The notes: generated from the letters alone by a model not told the origin. Shown: positions 1 to 8,456, counted from the first letter of the stretch. The stretch: 64,000 nt of DNA from Lichenicoccus sp965277665 (GCF_965277665.1 NZ_OZ255835.1:2728001-2792000), one strand, 5' to 3'. Made by a program: numbers and translations.

Positions 1-595
1 TGAAGCGCGCGACCGGCACGCCCCGGCGGTGCAGCGCCCTTGCCACCCCGCAGGCGAAGTAGCCGCTGCCGATGCCGTCGACCAGCACGCGCACCGCAAC
101 GCCACGCTTCTGGGCCGCCGCCACCGCCTCGATGAAGCGCGTGCCCACCGCATCGTCGCGGAAGATGTACGAACAGAGCAGTAGGCTCTGCTGCGCCTGT
201 TCGATCGCCTCCAGCATGATCGGATAGGCATCGTCGCCATCGTGGAAGCAGCGCACGGCATTGCCGGGCAGCAGCGGGCGGCCGGTGAGCCGGCCGACCG
301 CCTCGACCAGCGGCGCCAGGCTGCCTTCGATGTCCGGCGTGCCGATGCCCGCGCCGCGTCGGCTCGACCAGGGACGCGTGTTGCTCAGGCGTTGCGCGAG
401 CCGGCGCACCCGGTTGATCCCGAAGGTCAGGTAGAGCAGGCCGCCGATGATCGGCGCCAGCCAGGAAAGGCCGATCCAGCCGATCGCGGCCCCGATCTCC
501 CGCTTGGTGCGCAGCGCATGCAGGGTGACGCAGAGCGGCACCACGATACGCAGCGGCCAGAGCAGGTCATCGAACAGCGCCGCCAGCGCCTGCAC
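1..595 (-). CDS. cls: Cardiolipin synthase, phospholipase D family (5' part only)
   Basis: Cardiolipin synthases condense phospholipid substrates into cardiolipin at the inner membrane. Only the first ~198 codons are present; the C-terminal part lies before base 1. The translation has two hydrophobic N-terminal segments separated by a short charged loop (PLDc_N-type membrane anchor). A soluble part follows, reading DDAYPIMLEAIEQAQQSLLL and then SYIFRDDAVGTRFIEA, which is the usual entry into the first PLD domain. The HKD catalytic motif would fall just beyond the window edge. The frame is closed upstream by a TGA and has no ATG, so the GTG at 595 is the best start; no good ribosome site precedes it. 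The gene diverges from yraN. Confidence 0.8.
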   Translation of the reverse strand, partial: MQALAALFDDLLWPLRIVVPLCVTLHALRTKREIGAAIGWIGLSWLAPIIGGLLYLTFGINRVRRLAQRLSNTRPWSSRRGAGIGTPDIEGSLAPLVEAVGRLTGRPLLPGNAVRCFHDGDDAYPIMLEAIEQAQQSLLLCSYIFRDDAVGTRFIEAVAAAQKRGVAVRVLVDGIGSGYFACGVARALHRRGVPVARF

Positions 596-749
596 GTCGA
601 GGTGGCCGTTCAGCGCCGATCCGATGCGGCCGGATCGCGGCCGTCAACCGTCCGGAAACGACTTCCTGCCATGGTGGCGCAGGACATGGGCGGGAGCAGG
701 ATCATTGTCATCGTCGCAACGATGCCTGCTGCCCGGCGATCCGGCCAGG

Positions 750-1166
750 ATGCTGCTCGACCGGCACGCCGTACCTCGCCGCACTGTGGCGCGGCGGACG
801 CAGGGCGAGGCGTCGCAGCTGCGCGGTGCCGCGGTCGAGAACCGGGTGTGCCAGGCGCTGCAGGCGCGCGGCTGGACGATCCTGCTGCGGCGCGCGCGCA
901 CCGCCTGCGGCGAGATCGATATCGTCGCCTTGCAGTCGGCCGAAGACACGGTGGCCTTCATCGAGGTGAAATCGCGGCCGGCGCTGTCCGACGCGGCCGG
1001 CGCGCTGTCGCCGCGCCAGCGCCGGCGCCTGATCGGCGCCGCCGGGATCCTGCAGGGCCTGCATCCGGAATGGAGCGGCAGAACGCTGCGGTTCGATCTG
1101 ATCGCGGTGGACGCCGACGGCCGGATGCGGCGCCTCGTGGACGCGTTCAGGATCGGCGACGCCTGA
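750..1166 (+). CDS. yraN: YraN/UPF0102 family nuclease-like protein
   Basis: 138 residues with the UPF0102 pattern of a PD-(D/E)xK-type fold: a conserved Glu in GAAVENRV near residue 30, GEIDIVA near residue 55, and FIEVKSR near residue 72 carrying the E-x-K pair. The family is widespread next to cell-envelope or rsmI-type genes and its role is still uncertain, though a Holliday-junction-resolvase-like nuclease role has been proposed. The open frame extends upstream to 447, but homology begins just after the ATG at 750, which I take as the start. It converges with the small secreted-protein gene 12 bp downstream. Confidence 0.8.
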   Translation: MLLDRHAVPRRTVARRTQGEASQLRGAAVENRVCQALQARGWTILLRRARTACGEIDIVALQSAEDTVAFIEVKSRPALSDAAGALSPRQRRRLIGAAGILQGLHPEWSGRTLRFDLIAVDADGRMRRLVDAFRIGDA

Positions 1167-1178
1167 CCGGGCGCGAAG

Positions 1179-1478
1179 TCAGCGACGGTGGCGTCTGAAG
1201 CCGGTATGGATGCCCGCATGATGGCGATACGCCGTCGCATGGATCGCCCGGCTGATGCCGCCCGCATAGCGGAGGCGGCGCATCGCCATCGCCTGCCGGT
1301 ATATCGGCCGGTAGATCGAACGATAGACCGGGCGTGGCGCCGCGGTGAGCGCATCCAGCGTCAGCTTGCTGGCCTCGCTGTCGGTGACGACGTGCTGGGC
1401 GGCGGCCGGACGCTCTCCGGGACCGGACAGGATGGCCATGCCGAGGACAGCGCATACCGCAATCGAACGTAACGACAT
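1179..1478 (-). CDS. Small secreted hypothetical protein with YRPIYR repeats
   Basis: 99 residues. The first ~27 look like a Sec signal peptide (SLRSIAVCAVLGMAILSG, then AAAQ as a plausible cleavage site). The mature part is short, basic and rich in Tyr/Arg/His, with a near-repeat VYRSIYRPIYRQ around residues 51-62 and a His/Arg-rich tail. No known domain recognised. The ATG at 1478 is preceded by a G-rich stretch that could serve as ribosome site. Bases 1479-1624 upstream hold only a short inverted repeat (AGAGCAAG...CTTGCTCT) next to the dispersed element at 1625. Confidence 0.55.
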   Translation of the reverse strand: MSLRSIAVCAVLGMAILSGPGERPAAAQHVVTDSEASKLTLDALTAAPRPVYRSIYRPIYRQAMAMRRLRYAGGISRAIHATAYRHHAGIHTGFRRHRR

Positions 1479-1624
1479 CCCGCGTCCCCCCGGACCATCT
1501 TGTTGCCTGCCGACGACTACGACAGACCGGAGGCCCAGGTAAAGCATCACCTTGGCCCGAACCCGGATCGGGAGCGCCTGCCAGAGCAAGTTAATCGGCT
1601 CTGTCAGCGCCGGCCTTGCTCTAA

Positions 1625-1798
1625 GAGCCCTCTGGGAACGCCTATGCTGGATGAGAGCGGTCCGGAGGGCCGCAGCCGGCGTGTCTTTTCGAACACCGCA
1701 GCGGAGCGGCCTGCTGGCCGTGAGCAGCGGCGCTGAGGAAAGGCGCCCACCCTTGAAAGCAGGGGGATCGCCAGCAGAAGGCGTTTGCAAGCGGGCTC
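1625..1798 (-). repeat. Dispersed palindromic element, family 1, copy A
   Basis: 174-bp element with imperfect terminal inverted repeats (GAGCCC... and ...GGGCTC). Read on the minus strand it matches the copies at 21914 and 27170 along its length, including the core with AGCGGAGCGG and GGCCGTGAGCA. Its last base (1798) is also part of the TAG stop of the TetR gene (1798-1800), so the element begins on that stop codon. Confidence 0.85.
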
Positions 1799-2376
1799 TA
1801 AGGGCGCGCGGCCACGCAGTGCTGGATCGCGCCCGCGAGGCAGAGGCTGGTGGTGGGGGTCAGCGGCACCATGCGGCGGATCATCAGGCAGCCGATCAGA
1901 TACCCGAAGATCAGCGCGCCCCGCTCCTCGCGCTCGGCGCCCTCGAGCATGTCGACCAGCCGTCGCGTGGCCAGCTGGCGGACATGGTCCACCACGAGAT
2001 CCTGCACGCCGATGCTGGCGATCGAGTTCAGCAGCATCATCAGGCTGGCGCCGCCGGGCAGTTCGCGCGCCTCCTCGGGATCGGCCTGCATGAAAGCCGC
2101 GAGCCGCTCTCCGAGGGAGGTGATGTCTCCGTCCAGCGGATTGACGGTATGGCCGGCCTCGGCGAGGAGCTCGCTGAACAGCAGGGCCTTTGAGCCGAAA
2201 TATCGGTTGATCAGCGCCGGGGCGACCCCCGCTCGCTCGGCAATTTCACGGACATTGACATGGTCGTAGTTCTTGCGTGCGAACCAGTAGGCGGCGGCCT
2301 CGAGCAGCGTCGTCCGGGTCTGCGCGGCATTGCGGCCGGCAACCCGCCCGAGGCCATGTGGCGCTAGGTTCCCCAT
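1798..2376 (-). CDS. TetR/AcrR family transcriptional regulator
   Basis: 192 residues. The N-terminal TetR DNA-binding domain covers about residues 15-65, with the helix-turn-helix in VREIAERAGVAPALINRYFG followed by SKALLFSELL, a typical TetR signature. The C-terminal ligand/dimer domain is not assignable to a specific inducer. It lies 15 bp downstream of grxD on the same strand, so it may be the last gene of the purine/bolA/grxD transcript. The stop codon TAG is formed at the edge of the repeat at 1625-1798. Confidence 0.85.
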   Translation of the reverse strand: MGNLAPHGLGRVAGRNAAQTRTTLLEAAAYWFARKNYDHVNVREIAERAGVAPALINRYFGSKALLFSELLAEAGHTVNPLDGDITSLGERLAAFMQADPEEARELPGGASLMMLLNSIASIGVQDLVVDHVRQLATRRLVDMLEGAEREERGALIFGYLIGCLMIRRMVPLTPTTSLCLAGAIQHCVAARP

Positions 2377-2391
2377 GGCGCCACCGGCCGG

Positions 2392-2739
2392 TCAGGCCGA
2401 AGCGGAGGCAGACGCCGGCGCGATGCCATGCTCCGTGAACAGGCTTTCCAGCTCGCCGGACTGGTACATCTCGGTCACGATGTCGCAACCGCCGACCAGC
2501 TCGCCCTTGACATAGAGCTGCGGGATCGTCGGCCAGTTCGAGAACGCCTTGATGCCATCCCGAAGCTCGGGATCCTCGAGCACATTGGCGGTCTGGAACG
2601 GCACGTTCATGTGCGACAGGATCTGCACCACCCGCGCCGAGAAGCCGCATTGCGGGAACATGGCGTTGCCCTTCATGTAGAGCATCACCGGATTGGCGGC
2701 GATCTCGCTGCGGATGCGGGTTGCGACGGCTTCGGACAT
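2392..2739 (-). CDS. grxD: Monothiol glutaredoxin, Grx4 family
   Basis: 115 residues with the monothiol CGFS active site (FPQCGFSARVVQIL, Cys about residue 32) and the glutathione-binding WPTIPQLYVKGELVGGCDI segment. This class binds a [2Fe-2S] cluster with glutathione and works with BolA proteins in iron-sulfur trafficking and iron sensing. The bolA gene lies 53 bp upstream on the same strand, the usual partner arrangement in alphaproteobacteria. The ATG at 2739 has a good ribosome site (AAGAGGAA). The C-terminus ends in an Ala/Ser repeat (ASASASA). Confidence 0.95.
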   Translation of the reverse strand: MSEAVATRIRSEIAANPVMLYMKGNAMFPQCGFSARVVQILSHMNVPFQTANVLEDPELRDGIKAFSNWPTIPQLYVKGELVGGCDIVTEMYQSGELESLFTEHGIAPASASASA

Positions 2740-2792
2740 CGGCGAATTCCTCTTGGTCGGACAGGTGCGGTGGTCAGGCGGAATGGATTGAT

Positions 2793-3026
2793 TCAGGCCG
2801 GCAGGTTCGTCTGCAGCGCCAGGGCATGCAGGGTGCCACCCATATGGCCCTGCAGCGCCGCATAGATCATCTGGTGTTGCTGCAACCGGGAGTGCCCGCG
2901 GAACGCCTCGCTCACCACCTTGCAGGCGTAATGGTCGCCATCCCCGGCGAGGTCCTCGATCGTCACGCTGGCATCCGGCAGCGCCGCCCGGATCAGCGTC
3001 TCGATCTCGTTGGCAGCCATCGGCAT
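2793..3026 (-). CDS. bolA: BolA family protein
   Basis: 77 residues; a short BolA with the class signature VVSEAFRGHSRLQQHQMIYA (helix-turn-helix-like region, conserved His residues) and the invariant His of GTLHALAL near the C-terminus. BolA proteins pair with CGFS glutaredoxins through a shared [2Fe-2S] cluster, and grxD follows directly. The start is the ATG at 3026 with AGGGA upstream; a second ATG six bases downstream is possible. The gap to purL (3027-3128) is filled by a 15-16-bp repeat array. Confidence 0.93.
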   Translation of the reverse strand: MPMAANEIETLIRAALPDASVTIEDLAGDGDHYACKVVSEAFRGHSRLQQHQMIYAALQGHMGGTLHALALQTNLPA

Positions 3027-3041
3027 AACGCTGATCCCTGA

Positions 3042-3125
3042 AAGTCACGGGTTCCTGAAGTCACGGACGCTTCAAGTCGCAGGCGCTGCAAGTCGGGGCG
3101 CCTCAAGTCGGGGCGCCTCAAGTCA
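3042..3125. repeat. 15-16-bp repeat array R1 (purL-bolA gap)
   Basis: AAGTC recurs at 3042, 3058, 3074, 3090, 3105 and 3120. The last units are near-identical copies of AAGTCGGGGCGCCTC; the first ones are diverged. On the minus strand the unit GAGGCGCCCCGACTT differs at only three positions from the unit GAAGCGCCCCAACCT in the ggt array (10258). Confidence 0.85.
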
Positions 3126-3128
3126 CGT

Positions 3129-5354
3129 TTATGCCGTGACGGCCCGATCCATCAGGTCCGGGAAGAAACGTGCATGCGCCGTCACCAGGCGCGCAAGGGA
3201 TATTGTGGCCCCGCTCGACAAAATCAAACCGGTATTGCGCGCTGACCGTGCCGACCGGCCAAGCTTGCGCGCCGGGACACCGGCTGCCGCCGCAGCCTTG
3301 AGCAAGGACTTGCCGTTCGGCACCGCGAGCACGTAACGCGCCTGGTCCTCGCCGAACCAGTACGCGTGCGGCGGCATGCCGGATTGCGGCACGTCGAGCG
3401 TCGCCCCGGTGTCGCCTGCCATCGCCATCTCGGCAATCGCCACTAGCAGGCCGCCATCCGAGACGTCGTGGCAGGCCACCACGTCGCCGGCGGCCAGCCG
3501 CACGCGCACGAAGTCGCCGTTGCGGCGTTCGGCGGCGAGATCGACCGGCGGCGGCGGGCCGTCCTCGCGGCCATGCACCTCGCGCAGCCAGAGCGACTGC
3601 CCGAGATGGCCGGCGGACTCGCCGATCAGCACCAGGTCGAGGTCGGGTGCGAGCACCAGGCCCACCGCGGCGCCCGCATCCTCCAGCACGCCGAGACCGC
3701 CGATCGCCGGCGTCGGCAGGATCGAGACGGTGCTGCCGTCGGGCGCGCGGGTCTCGTTGTAGAGCGAGACGTTGCCGCTCACGACCGGGAAGTCGAGTGC
3801 GAGGCACGCCGCCGCCATGCCGCTCACCGCATCGGCGAACTGGCCCATCACCTCGGGCCTTTCCGGGTTGCCGAAATTGAGGTTGTCGGTGACCGCGAGC
3901 GGACGCGCGCCGGTCGCGGTCAGGTTGCGCCACGCCTCCGCCACCGCCTGCGCGCCGCCGGCCCGCGCATCGGCGGCGACATAGCGCGGCGTGCAGTCCG
4001 TGGTGAGCGCCAGCCCGATCCGGGTGCCCGCGACGCGCACGATGGCGGCGTCCGCCGCACCCGGCCGGCGCACCGTCTGGCCGCCGACGGTGCTGTCGTA
4101 CTGGTCCCACACCCAGGCCCGGGAGGCGCAGTCGGGCGAGCCGATCAGCCGGAGCAGCGCCGCCTCGATGCCGAGAGGGTCGGAGACCGGGCCGAGCGGC
4201 GCGCGTACCGGGGTCGGCGCGGTCGGACGATGGTACAGCGGCGCCTGCTCGGCCAGCGGCCCGAGCGGGATGTCGGCCTCGACGCGGCCCTTGTGCCGCA
4301 CGACGATGTGGCCGGTGTCGGTCAGGGTGCCGATGACCGCGAAGTCGAGCTCCCACTTCTCGAAGATCGCCTGCGCCTGCGTGGTGCGGTCCGGGCGCAG
4401 CACCATCAGCATGCGCTCCTGGCTCTCGGAGAGCATCATCTCGTAGGCGGTCATGCCGCGTTCGCGCTGCGGCACCGCATCGAGGTCGAGATCGATGCCG
4501 ACCTCACCCTTGCCGGCCATCTCGACCGAGGACGAGGTCAGGCCGGCCGCCCCCATGTCCTGGATCGCCACGATCGCATCGGTCTGCATCAGCTCCAGGC
4601 AGGCCTCGATCAGCAGCTTCTCGACGAACGGGTCGCCGACCTGCACCGTCGGCCGCTTGGCCTGCGCGTCCTCGTCGAATTCGGCCGACGCCATGGTGGC
4701 GCCGTGGATGCCGTCGCGGCCGGTGCGGCTGCCGACATAGACCACCGGGTTGCCGATGCCGGCCGCCGCCGACAGGAAGATGCGGTCCTGCCGCGCGATC
4801 CCCACGGTCATCGCATTGACCAGCGGGTTGCCATCGTAGGCCGGATGGAAGTTGATCTCGCCGCCGACCGTCGGCACGCCGACGCAGTTGCCATAGCCGC
4901 CGATGCCGCGCACCACGCCATCGACGATGCGCCGCGTGGCGGGATGATCGGGGCTGCCGAAGCGCAGCGCGTTGAGGTTGGCGATCGGCCGCGCGCCCAT
5001 GGTGAACACGTCGCGCAGGATGCCGCCGACGCCGGTGGCAGCACCCTGGTACGGCTCGATGAAGGAGGGATGGTTGTGGCTCTCCATCTTGAAGATGGCC
5101 GCCAGACCCTCGCCGATATCGACCACCCCGGCATTCTCGCCCGGCCCGTGGATCACCCAGGGCGCGTTGGTGGGAAGCGTGCGCAGGAAGGCCCGCGACG
5201 ACTTGTACGAGCAGTGCTCGGACCACATCACCGAGAAGATGCCGAGTTCGGTCAGGCTCGGCACCCGGCCCATGATGGTGAGCACGTTCTCGTACTCGTC
5301 GGCGGTGAGCCCGAACTCACGCGCCAGCGCCTGGTCGACCGGTTTTGCAATCAT
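3129..5354 (-). CDS. purL: Phosphoribosylformylglycinamidine synthase subunit PurL
   Basis: 741 residues, the usual size of the small PurL of the three-part FGAM synthase (PurLQS). It is the catalytic subunit that converts FGAR, ATP and ammonia from PurQ into FGAM in de novo purine synthesis. N-terminal HCSYKSSRAFLRTLP and GPGENAGVVDIG, the MESHNHPSF motif and the late CHDVSDGGL segment are all characteristic and intact. It lies 13 bp after purQ on the same strand. The stop is TAA at 3129, directly beside the R1 array before bolA. Confidence 0.97.
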   Translation of the reverse strand: MIAKPVDQALAREFGLTADEYENVLTIMGRVPSLTELGIFSVMWSEHCSYKSSRAFLRTLPTNAPWVIHGPGENAGVVDIGEGLAAIFKMESHNHPSFIEPYQGAATGVGGILRDVFTMGARPIANLNALRFGSPDHPATRRIVDGVVRGIGGYGNCVGVPTVGGEINFHPAYDGNPLVNAMTVGIARQDRIFLSAAAGIGNPVVYVGSRTGRDGIHGATMASAEFDEDAQAKRPTVQVGDPFVEKLLIEACLELMQTDAIVAIQDMGAAGLTSSSVEMAGKGEVGIDLDLDAVPQRERGMTAYEMMLSESQERMLMVLRPDRTTQAQAIFEKWELDFAVIGTLTDTGHIVVRHKGRVEADIPLGPLAEQAPLYHRPTAPTPVRAPLGPVSDPLGIEAALLRLIGSPDCASRAWVWDQYDSTVGGQTVRRPGAADAAIVRVAGTRIGLALTTDCTPRYVAADARAGGAQAVAEAWRNLTATGARPLAVTDNLNFGNPERPEVMGQFADAVSGMAAACLALDFPVVSGNVSLYNETRAPDGSTVSILPTPAIGGLGVLEDAGAAVGLVLAPDLDLVLIGESAGHLGQSLWLREVHGREDGPPPPVDLAAERRNGDFVRVRLAAGDVVACHDVSDGGLLVAIAEMAMAGDTGATLDVPQSGMPPHAYWFGEDQARYVLAVPNGKSLLKAAAAAGVPARKLGRSARSARNTGLILSSGATISLARLVTAHARFFPDLMDRAVTA

Positions 5355-5367
5355 GCAGGCCGCCTTG

Positions 5368-6060
5368 TCATGCGGCCAGCGCCTGCACGAGCCCGTCGAA
5401 CAACGGCTTGCCGTCGATGCCGCCGATCAGCGGATCGACCAAGTCCTCAGGGTGCGGCATCAGGCCGAGCACGCGCAGGTTGCGGCTGAAGACGCCGGCA
5501 ATGTTGTCGGCGCTGCCGTTCGGGTTGGTGGAGGCCTCGACTCGGCCGGCGGCGTCCGAGTAGCGGAACGCGACGAGGCCCTCGCCGACGAGCCGTTCCA
5601 GCGTCGAGCGGTCGGCGACATAGTTGCCGTCGCCATGCGCGAGCGGCGCCCGGAACACGTCGCCGCGCGACCAGCCCTGCGTGAAGGCCGTCGCCTCGCG
5701 CTCCACCCGCAGGTGGCAGTCGTGCGAAAGGAACCGCAGCCCGGCATTGCGCAGCAGGGCGCCCGGCAGCAGCCCGGCCTCGGTCAGGATCTGGAAGCCG
5801 TTGCAGACGCCGAGCACATGGCCGCCGGACTCCGCGAAGGCCCGCACCGCCGCCATGATCGGCGAGTGCGCCGCCATCGCGCCGCAGCGCAGGTAGTCGC
5901 CATGGCTGAAGCCGCCCGGCAGCACGACGAGGTCCAGCGCCGGCAGCACGGTATCGCGATGCCACAGCATGACCGGCTGCCGGCCGACGGCCCCGGCCAG
6001 CGCGATCGCTATGTCCCGCTCGCGGTTGGTGCCCGGAAAGACGACGATGCCGGCCCGCAT
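5368..6060 (-). CDS. purQ: FGAM synthase glutaminase subunit PurQ
   Basis: 230 residues. Class-I glutamine amidotransferase that releases ammonia from glutamine for PurL. The nucleophile elbow is GVCNGFQIL (Cys about residue 88) and the His/Glu of the triad are in MPHPEDL near the C-terminus. The N-terminus reads MRAGIVVFPGTNRERD. I use the ATG at 6060, whose first base is shared with the TGA of the Rap1a-like gene (TGATG), rather than the earlier in-frame start at 6075. Translation is therefore probably coupled. Confidence 0.96.
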   Translation of the reverse strand: MRAGIVVFPGTNRERDIAIALAGAVGRQPVMLWHRDTVLPALDLVVLPGGFSHGDYLRCGAMAAHSPIMAAVRAFAESGGHVLGVCNGFQILTEAGLLPGALLRNAGLRFLSHDCHLRVEREATAFTQGWSRGDVFRAPLAHGDGNYVADRSTLERLVGEGLVAFRYSDAAGRVEASTNPNGSADNIAGVFSRNLRVLGLMPHPEDLVDPLIGGIDGKPLFDGLVQALAA

Positions 6061-6443
6061 CAGCCGCCGTTGCATGGATAGGCGGTGTGCAGCGCCTCAT
6101 AGACGCTCTCGCCGACCTGGCTGTGCAGCCGTTCCTGGTGGCTCTTGAGCCAGGACACGACACTGCCGCGCATGTCAGCCGTAGCGATCGTCTTCGGAAT
6201 ACAGATCTGCGGCTTGAGCTTGACCTCGCCGGAAGACTTCTCCGCGACCGACTGGATCAAGGCAAAGCTGTCCGCCATGCCCGCCAGATAGGCGTCGCAG
6301 GCAGGAACGCCGTGCGGCGAGCTGCAGATCTGCAGGAACTTGCCCGCCGGCATCATCGAGACCCGCTGCGCTTGCGAAGCCGGAGACAGGCACGCGACAG
6401 CGAACGCACTCGTCAGCAGGAGCGACGGCAGCTTCGATCTCAT
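6060..6443 (-). CDS. Secreted Rap1a/Tai-like small protein inside the purine operon
   Basis: 127 residues. A clear signal peptide (residues 1-25, cleavage probably after SQA) leads a mature domain with paired cysteines in LQICSSPHGVPACDAYLAG and single cysteines in PQICIP and AYPCNGG. This Cys spacing and the CDAYLAGMADS motif resemble the Rap1a/Tai immunity-protein fold (small periplasmic helical proteins). The name reflects fold similarity only; no toxin gene is nearby. Both ends overlap the neighbours: ATGA with purS upstream and TGATG with purQ downstream. An exported protein is thus embedded in a cytoplasmic enzyme operon. Confidence 0.75.
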   Translation of the reverse strand: MRSKLPSLLLTSAFAVACLSPASQAQRVSMMPAGKFLQICSSPHGVPACDAYLAGMADSFALIQSVAEKSSGEVKLKPQICIPKTIATADMRGSVVSWLKSHQERLHSQVGESVYEALHTAYPCNGG

Positions 6444-6682
6444 GCCAGCACCTCGGCGTTGAAGGTTTCGATCACCGCATTGGCCAGCAGCCGCTGCGCC
6501 ATCGCCTCGGCCCGCGACAGCGCCCGGCCCGGATCGGTCTCCTCGAGCTCGAGCTCGATCACCCGGCCGGCCCGCACGTCGCCGACCTCGCCGAAGCCCA
6601 GCACATGCAGCGCATGCCCGATCGCCTTGCCCTGCGGATCGAGCACGCCCTCCTTGAGCATCACGGTGACTCTTACTTTCAA
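6440..6682 (-). CDS. purS: FGAM synthase subunit PurS
   Basis: 80 residues, the normal PurS length. The protein bridges PurL and PurQ in the FGAM synthase complex. It begins MKVRVTVMLKEGVLDPQGKA, the family hallmark, followed by ALHVLGFGEVGDVRAGRVIE. Its TGA overlaps the ATG of the following Rap1a-like gene by four bases. It lies 22 bp downstream of purC. Confidence 0.95.
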   Translation of the reverse strand: MKVRVTVMLKEGVLDPQGKAIGHALHVLGFGEVGDVRAGRVIELELEETDPGRALSRAEAMAQRLLANAVIETFNAEVLA

Positions 6683-6704
6683 GACAAGACCCTCCGGGAT
6701 ACCC

Positions 6705-7469
6705 TCACTGCATCACCTCGGGCCCCTTGAGGTCATTGTTGCCGGCCTCGGGCAGGATGCCGAGCCGCTTGGCGACTTCCTGGTAGGCCTCCTCGACCCG
6801 GCCGAGGTCGCGGCGGAAACGGTCCTTGTCCATCTTCTCGTTGGTCTTGGCGTCCCATAGCCGGCAATTGTCCGGGCTGATCTCGTCCGCCAGCACCAGC
6901 CGCATGTCCTCGTTCTCCCACAGCCGGCCGAATTCCAGCTTGAAGTCGACCAGGGTGATGCCCACGCCCAGGAACAGGCCGGACAGGAAGTCGTTGATGC
7001 GCAGGGCGAGTGCGACCATGTCGTCCATGTCCGCGGTCGAGGCCCAGCCGAAGGCGGTGATGTGCTCCTCGGCCACCATCGGGTCGTTCAGGCTGTCGTT
7101 CTTGTAATAGTACTCGATGATCGAGCGCGGCAGCCGGGTGCCTTCCGGGATGCCGAGCCGGGTGGACAGGCTACCGGCGGCGACGTTGCGCACCACCACC
7201 TCGAGCGGAATGATCTCGACCTCGCGTATCAGCTGCTCGCGCATGTTGAGCCGGCGCACGAAGTGGGTCGGCACCCCGATCTCGTGCAGGCGCATCATCA
7301 GGTGCTCGCTGATCCGGTTGTTCAGCACGCCCTTGCCGGTGATGATGCCCTTCTTGGCACCGTTGCCGGCGGTCGCGTCGTCCTTGAAGTATTGTACGAG
7401 TGTTCCCGGCTCCGGCCCTTCGAACAGGATCTTGGCTTTTCCCTCGTAGAGCTGTCGGCGGCGAGCCAT
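6705..7469 (-). CDS. purC: SAICAR synthetase (phosphoribosylaminoimidazole-succinocarboxamide synthase)
   Basis: 254 residues. PurC joins aspartate to CAIR using ATP in purine synthesis. N-terminal RRRQLYEGKAKILFEG, the GNGAKKGIITGKGVLNNRIS stretch, and the late LVDFKLEFGR and ADEISPDNCRLWD motifs are classic. First gene of the purine operon. The ribosome site AAGGTGAAG precedes the ATG at 7469, and an exact 26-bp tandem duplication lies only 13 bp upstream of it. Confidence 0.97.
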   Translation of the reverse strand: MARRRQLYEGKAKILFEGPEPGTLVQYFKDDATAGNGAKKGIITGKGVLNNRISEHLMMRLHEIGVPTHFVRRLNMREQLIREVEIIPLEVVVRNVAAGSLSTRLGIPEGTRLPRSIIEYYYKNDSLNDPMVAEEHITAFGWASTADMDDMVALALRINDFLSGLFLGVGITLVDFKLEFGRLWENEDMRLVLADEISPDNCRLWDAKTNEKMDKDRFRRDLGRVEEAYQEVAKRLGILPEAGNNDLKGPEVMQ

Positions 7470-7481
7470 TCACTTCACCTT

Positions 7482-7533
7482 AGCTAGAATCGCGCGAGAC
7501 GCGCGGGAGCTAGAATCGCGCAAGACGCGCGAG
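7482..7533. repeat. 26-bp tandem duplication upstream of purC
   Basis: Two adjacent 26-bp copies (7482-7507 and 7508-7533) beginning AGCTAGAATCGCGC and differing at two positions. They lie in the probable leader or promoter of the purine operon. The following bases to 7584 are very GC-rich with CGCGCG runs and contain no gene. Confidence 0.85.
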
Positions 7534-7584
7534 GCCTGAGCCTCGCTCGCGCGCCTCGGCGCGCGGCGCGGTATAGCACCCTGG

Positions 7585-8313
7585 TTACGTGAAGGCGACC
7601 GGCTGGAACGGCGCCCGGTCGGGCGGACCGGCTGCGAACATCCAGTTCGGCGGCGTATCGGGATCGGCCGGCACGGCCAGCAGCGAGGCGTTGCTGGTGC
7701 CGAAGCCCGAGCGCGGCGGGATGTTGAGCTCGCTGCCCGCGGGCAGCGACCGATCCGACAGCAGCGGGATCCAGCTCTTCCAGTCCGGCGGTTCCGGCAT
7801 CGGCGCGGACTGGAACCGCGGCAGGTGCCGGGCGATGCGCGGGATGCGCATGTCGTCCGGCCCGGCGGTTGCGATCATGTGCATGCCCTCGGCGAGCGTC
7901 GTCGCCTCCGGGTGCCCGTAGCCCAGGCCGCAGATGTAGAAGGCCTGGGTGCGGTCGGCGAGCACCATGTTGAACGACCGGAAGGCGCCGGCGTCGAGCG
8001 CGGTGATCGCAGCCAGCGCCGCCTCCGCGGTATCGTGTTGCAGCGCCACCAGGGGCAGGTCGCCGCGCGAGCGCTTGCCCGGGGCCGGCCCCAGGCTGCC
8101 GACCCGGTTCAGGACGGCGGCGGCGACCCCGCGGTCATTGACCGCGAGCCAGCTGCCATGACCCAGCCCGTCATAGCCGCCGACGATGTTGGCCTGGTCC
8201 GGCCAGTGCCGCCCGGGCGGCTCCCAGGGTCGGTCGAGTCGCTCGTCGCGGTTGGCGGCGATCAGGAGTGGCCAAGCGTGGCCGGGCATCGAGCAGACGA
8301 TAACGGTACACAC
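7585..8313 (-). CDS. NRDE (TANGO2-like) family protein
   Basis: 242 residues with the family name motif LLIAANRDERLDRPW and the NIVGGYDGLGHGSWLAVND region. The family has an N-terminal-nucleophile-like fold and normally begins Met-Cys. Starting at the GTG at 8313 gives MCTVIV, placing Cys at position 2, with AAGGTG as ribosome site. The longer frame to 8349 would bury that Cys, so I prefer GTG. The biochemical role is unclear; eukaryotic TANGO2 has been linked to Golgi organisation and heme or lipid handling. Bases 8314-8456 upstream show no gene. Confidence 0.88.
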   Translation of the reverse strand: MCTVIVCSMPGHAWPLLIAANRDERLDRPWEPPGRHWPDQANIVGGYDGLGHGSWLAVNDRGVAAAVLNRVGSLGPAPGKRSRGDLPLVALQHDTAEAALAAITALDAGAFRSFNMVLADRTQAFYICGLGYGHPEATTLAEGMHMIATAGPDDMRIPRIARHLPRFQSAPMPEPPDWKSWIPLLSDRSLPAGSELNIPPRSGFGTSNASLLAVPADPDTPPNWMFAAGPPDRAPFQPVAFT

Positions 8314-8456
8314 AGCGCACCTTATAGAAACACAGCCAACCGATCGCAAAGGCCGGACCCGCGTTGGTTACAGTAAAATTGCGCGCTGCGCCAAAAACCC
8401 GGCGTCCCGGCCCGGGGGCGGCTGATGGGGGGTACTGATCGGGGCGCTGCGGCGTC

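Noticed and set aside
6060..6443. Toxin-immunity locus based on Rap1a/Tai similarity
   Set aside because: No toxin or type VI gene nearby; similarity is limited to fold-level Cys pattern.
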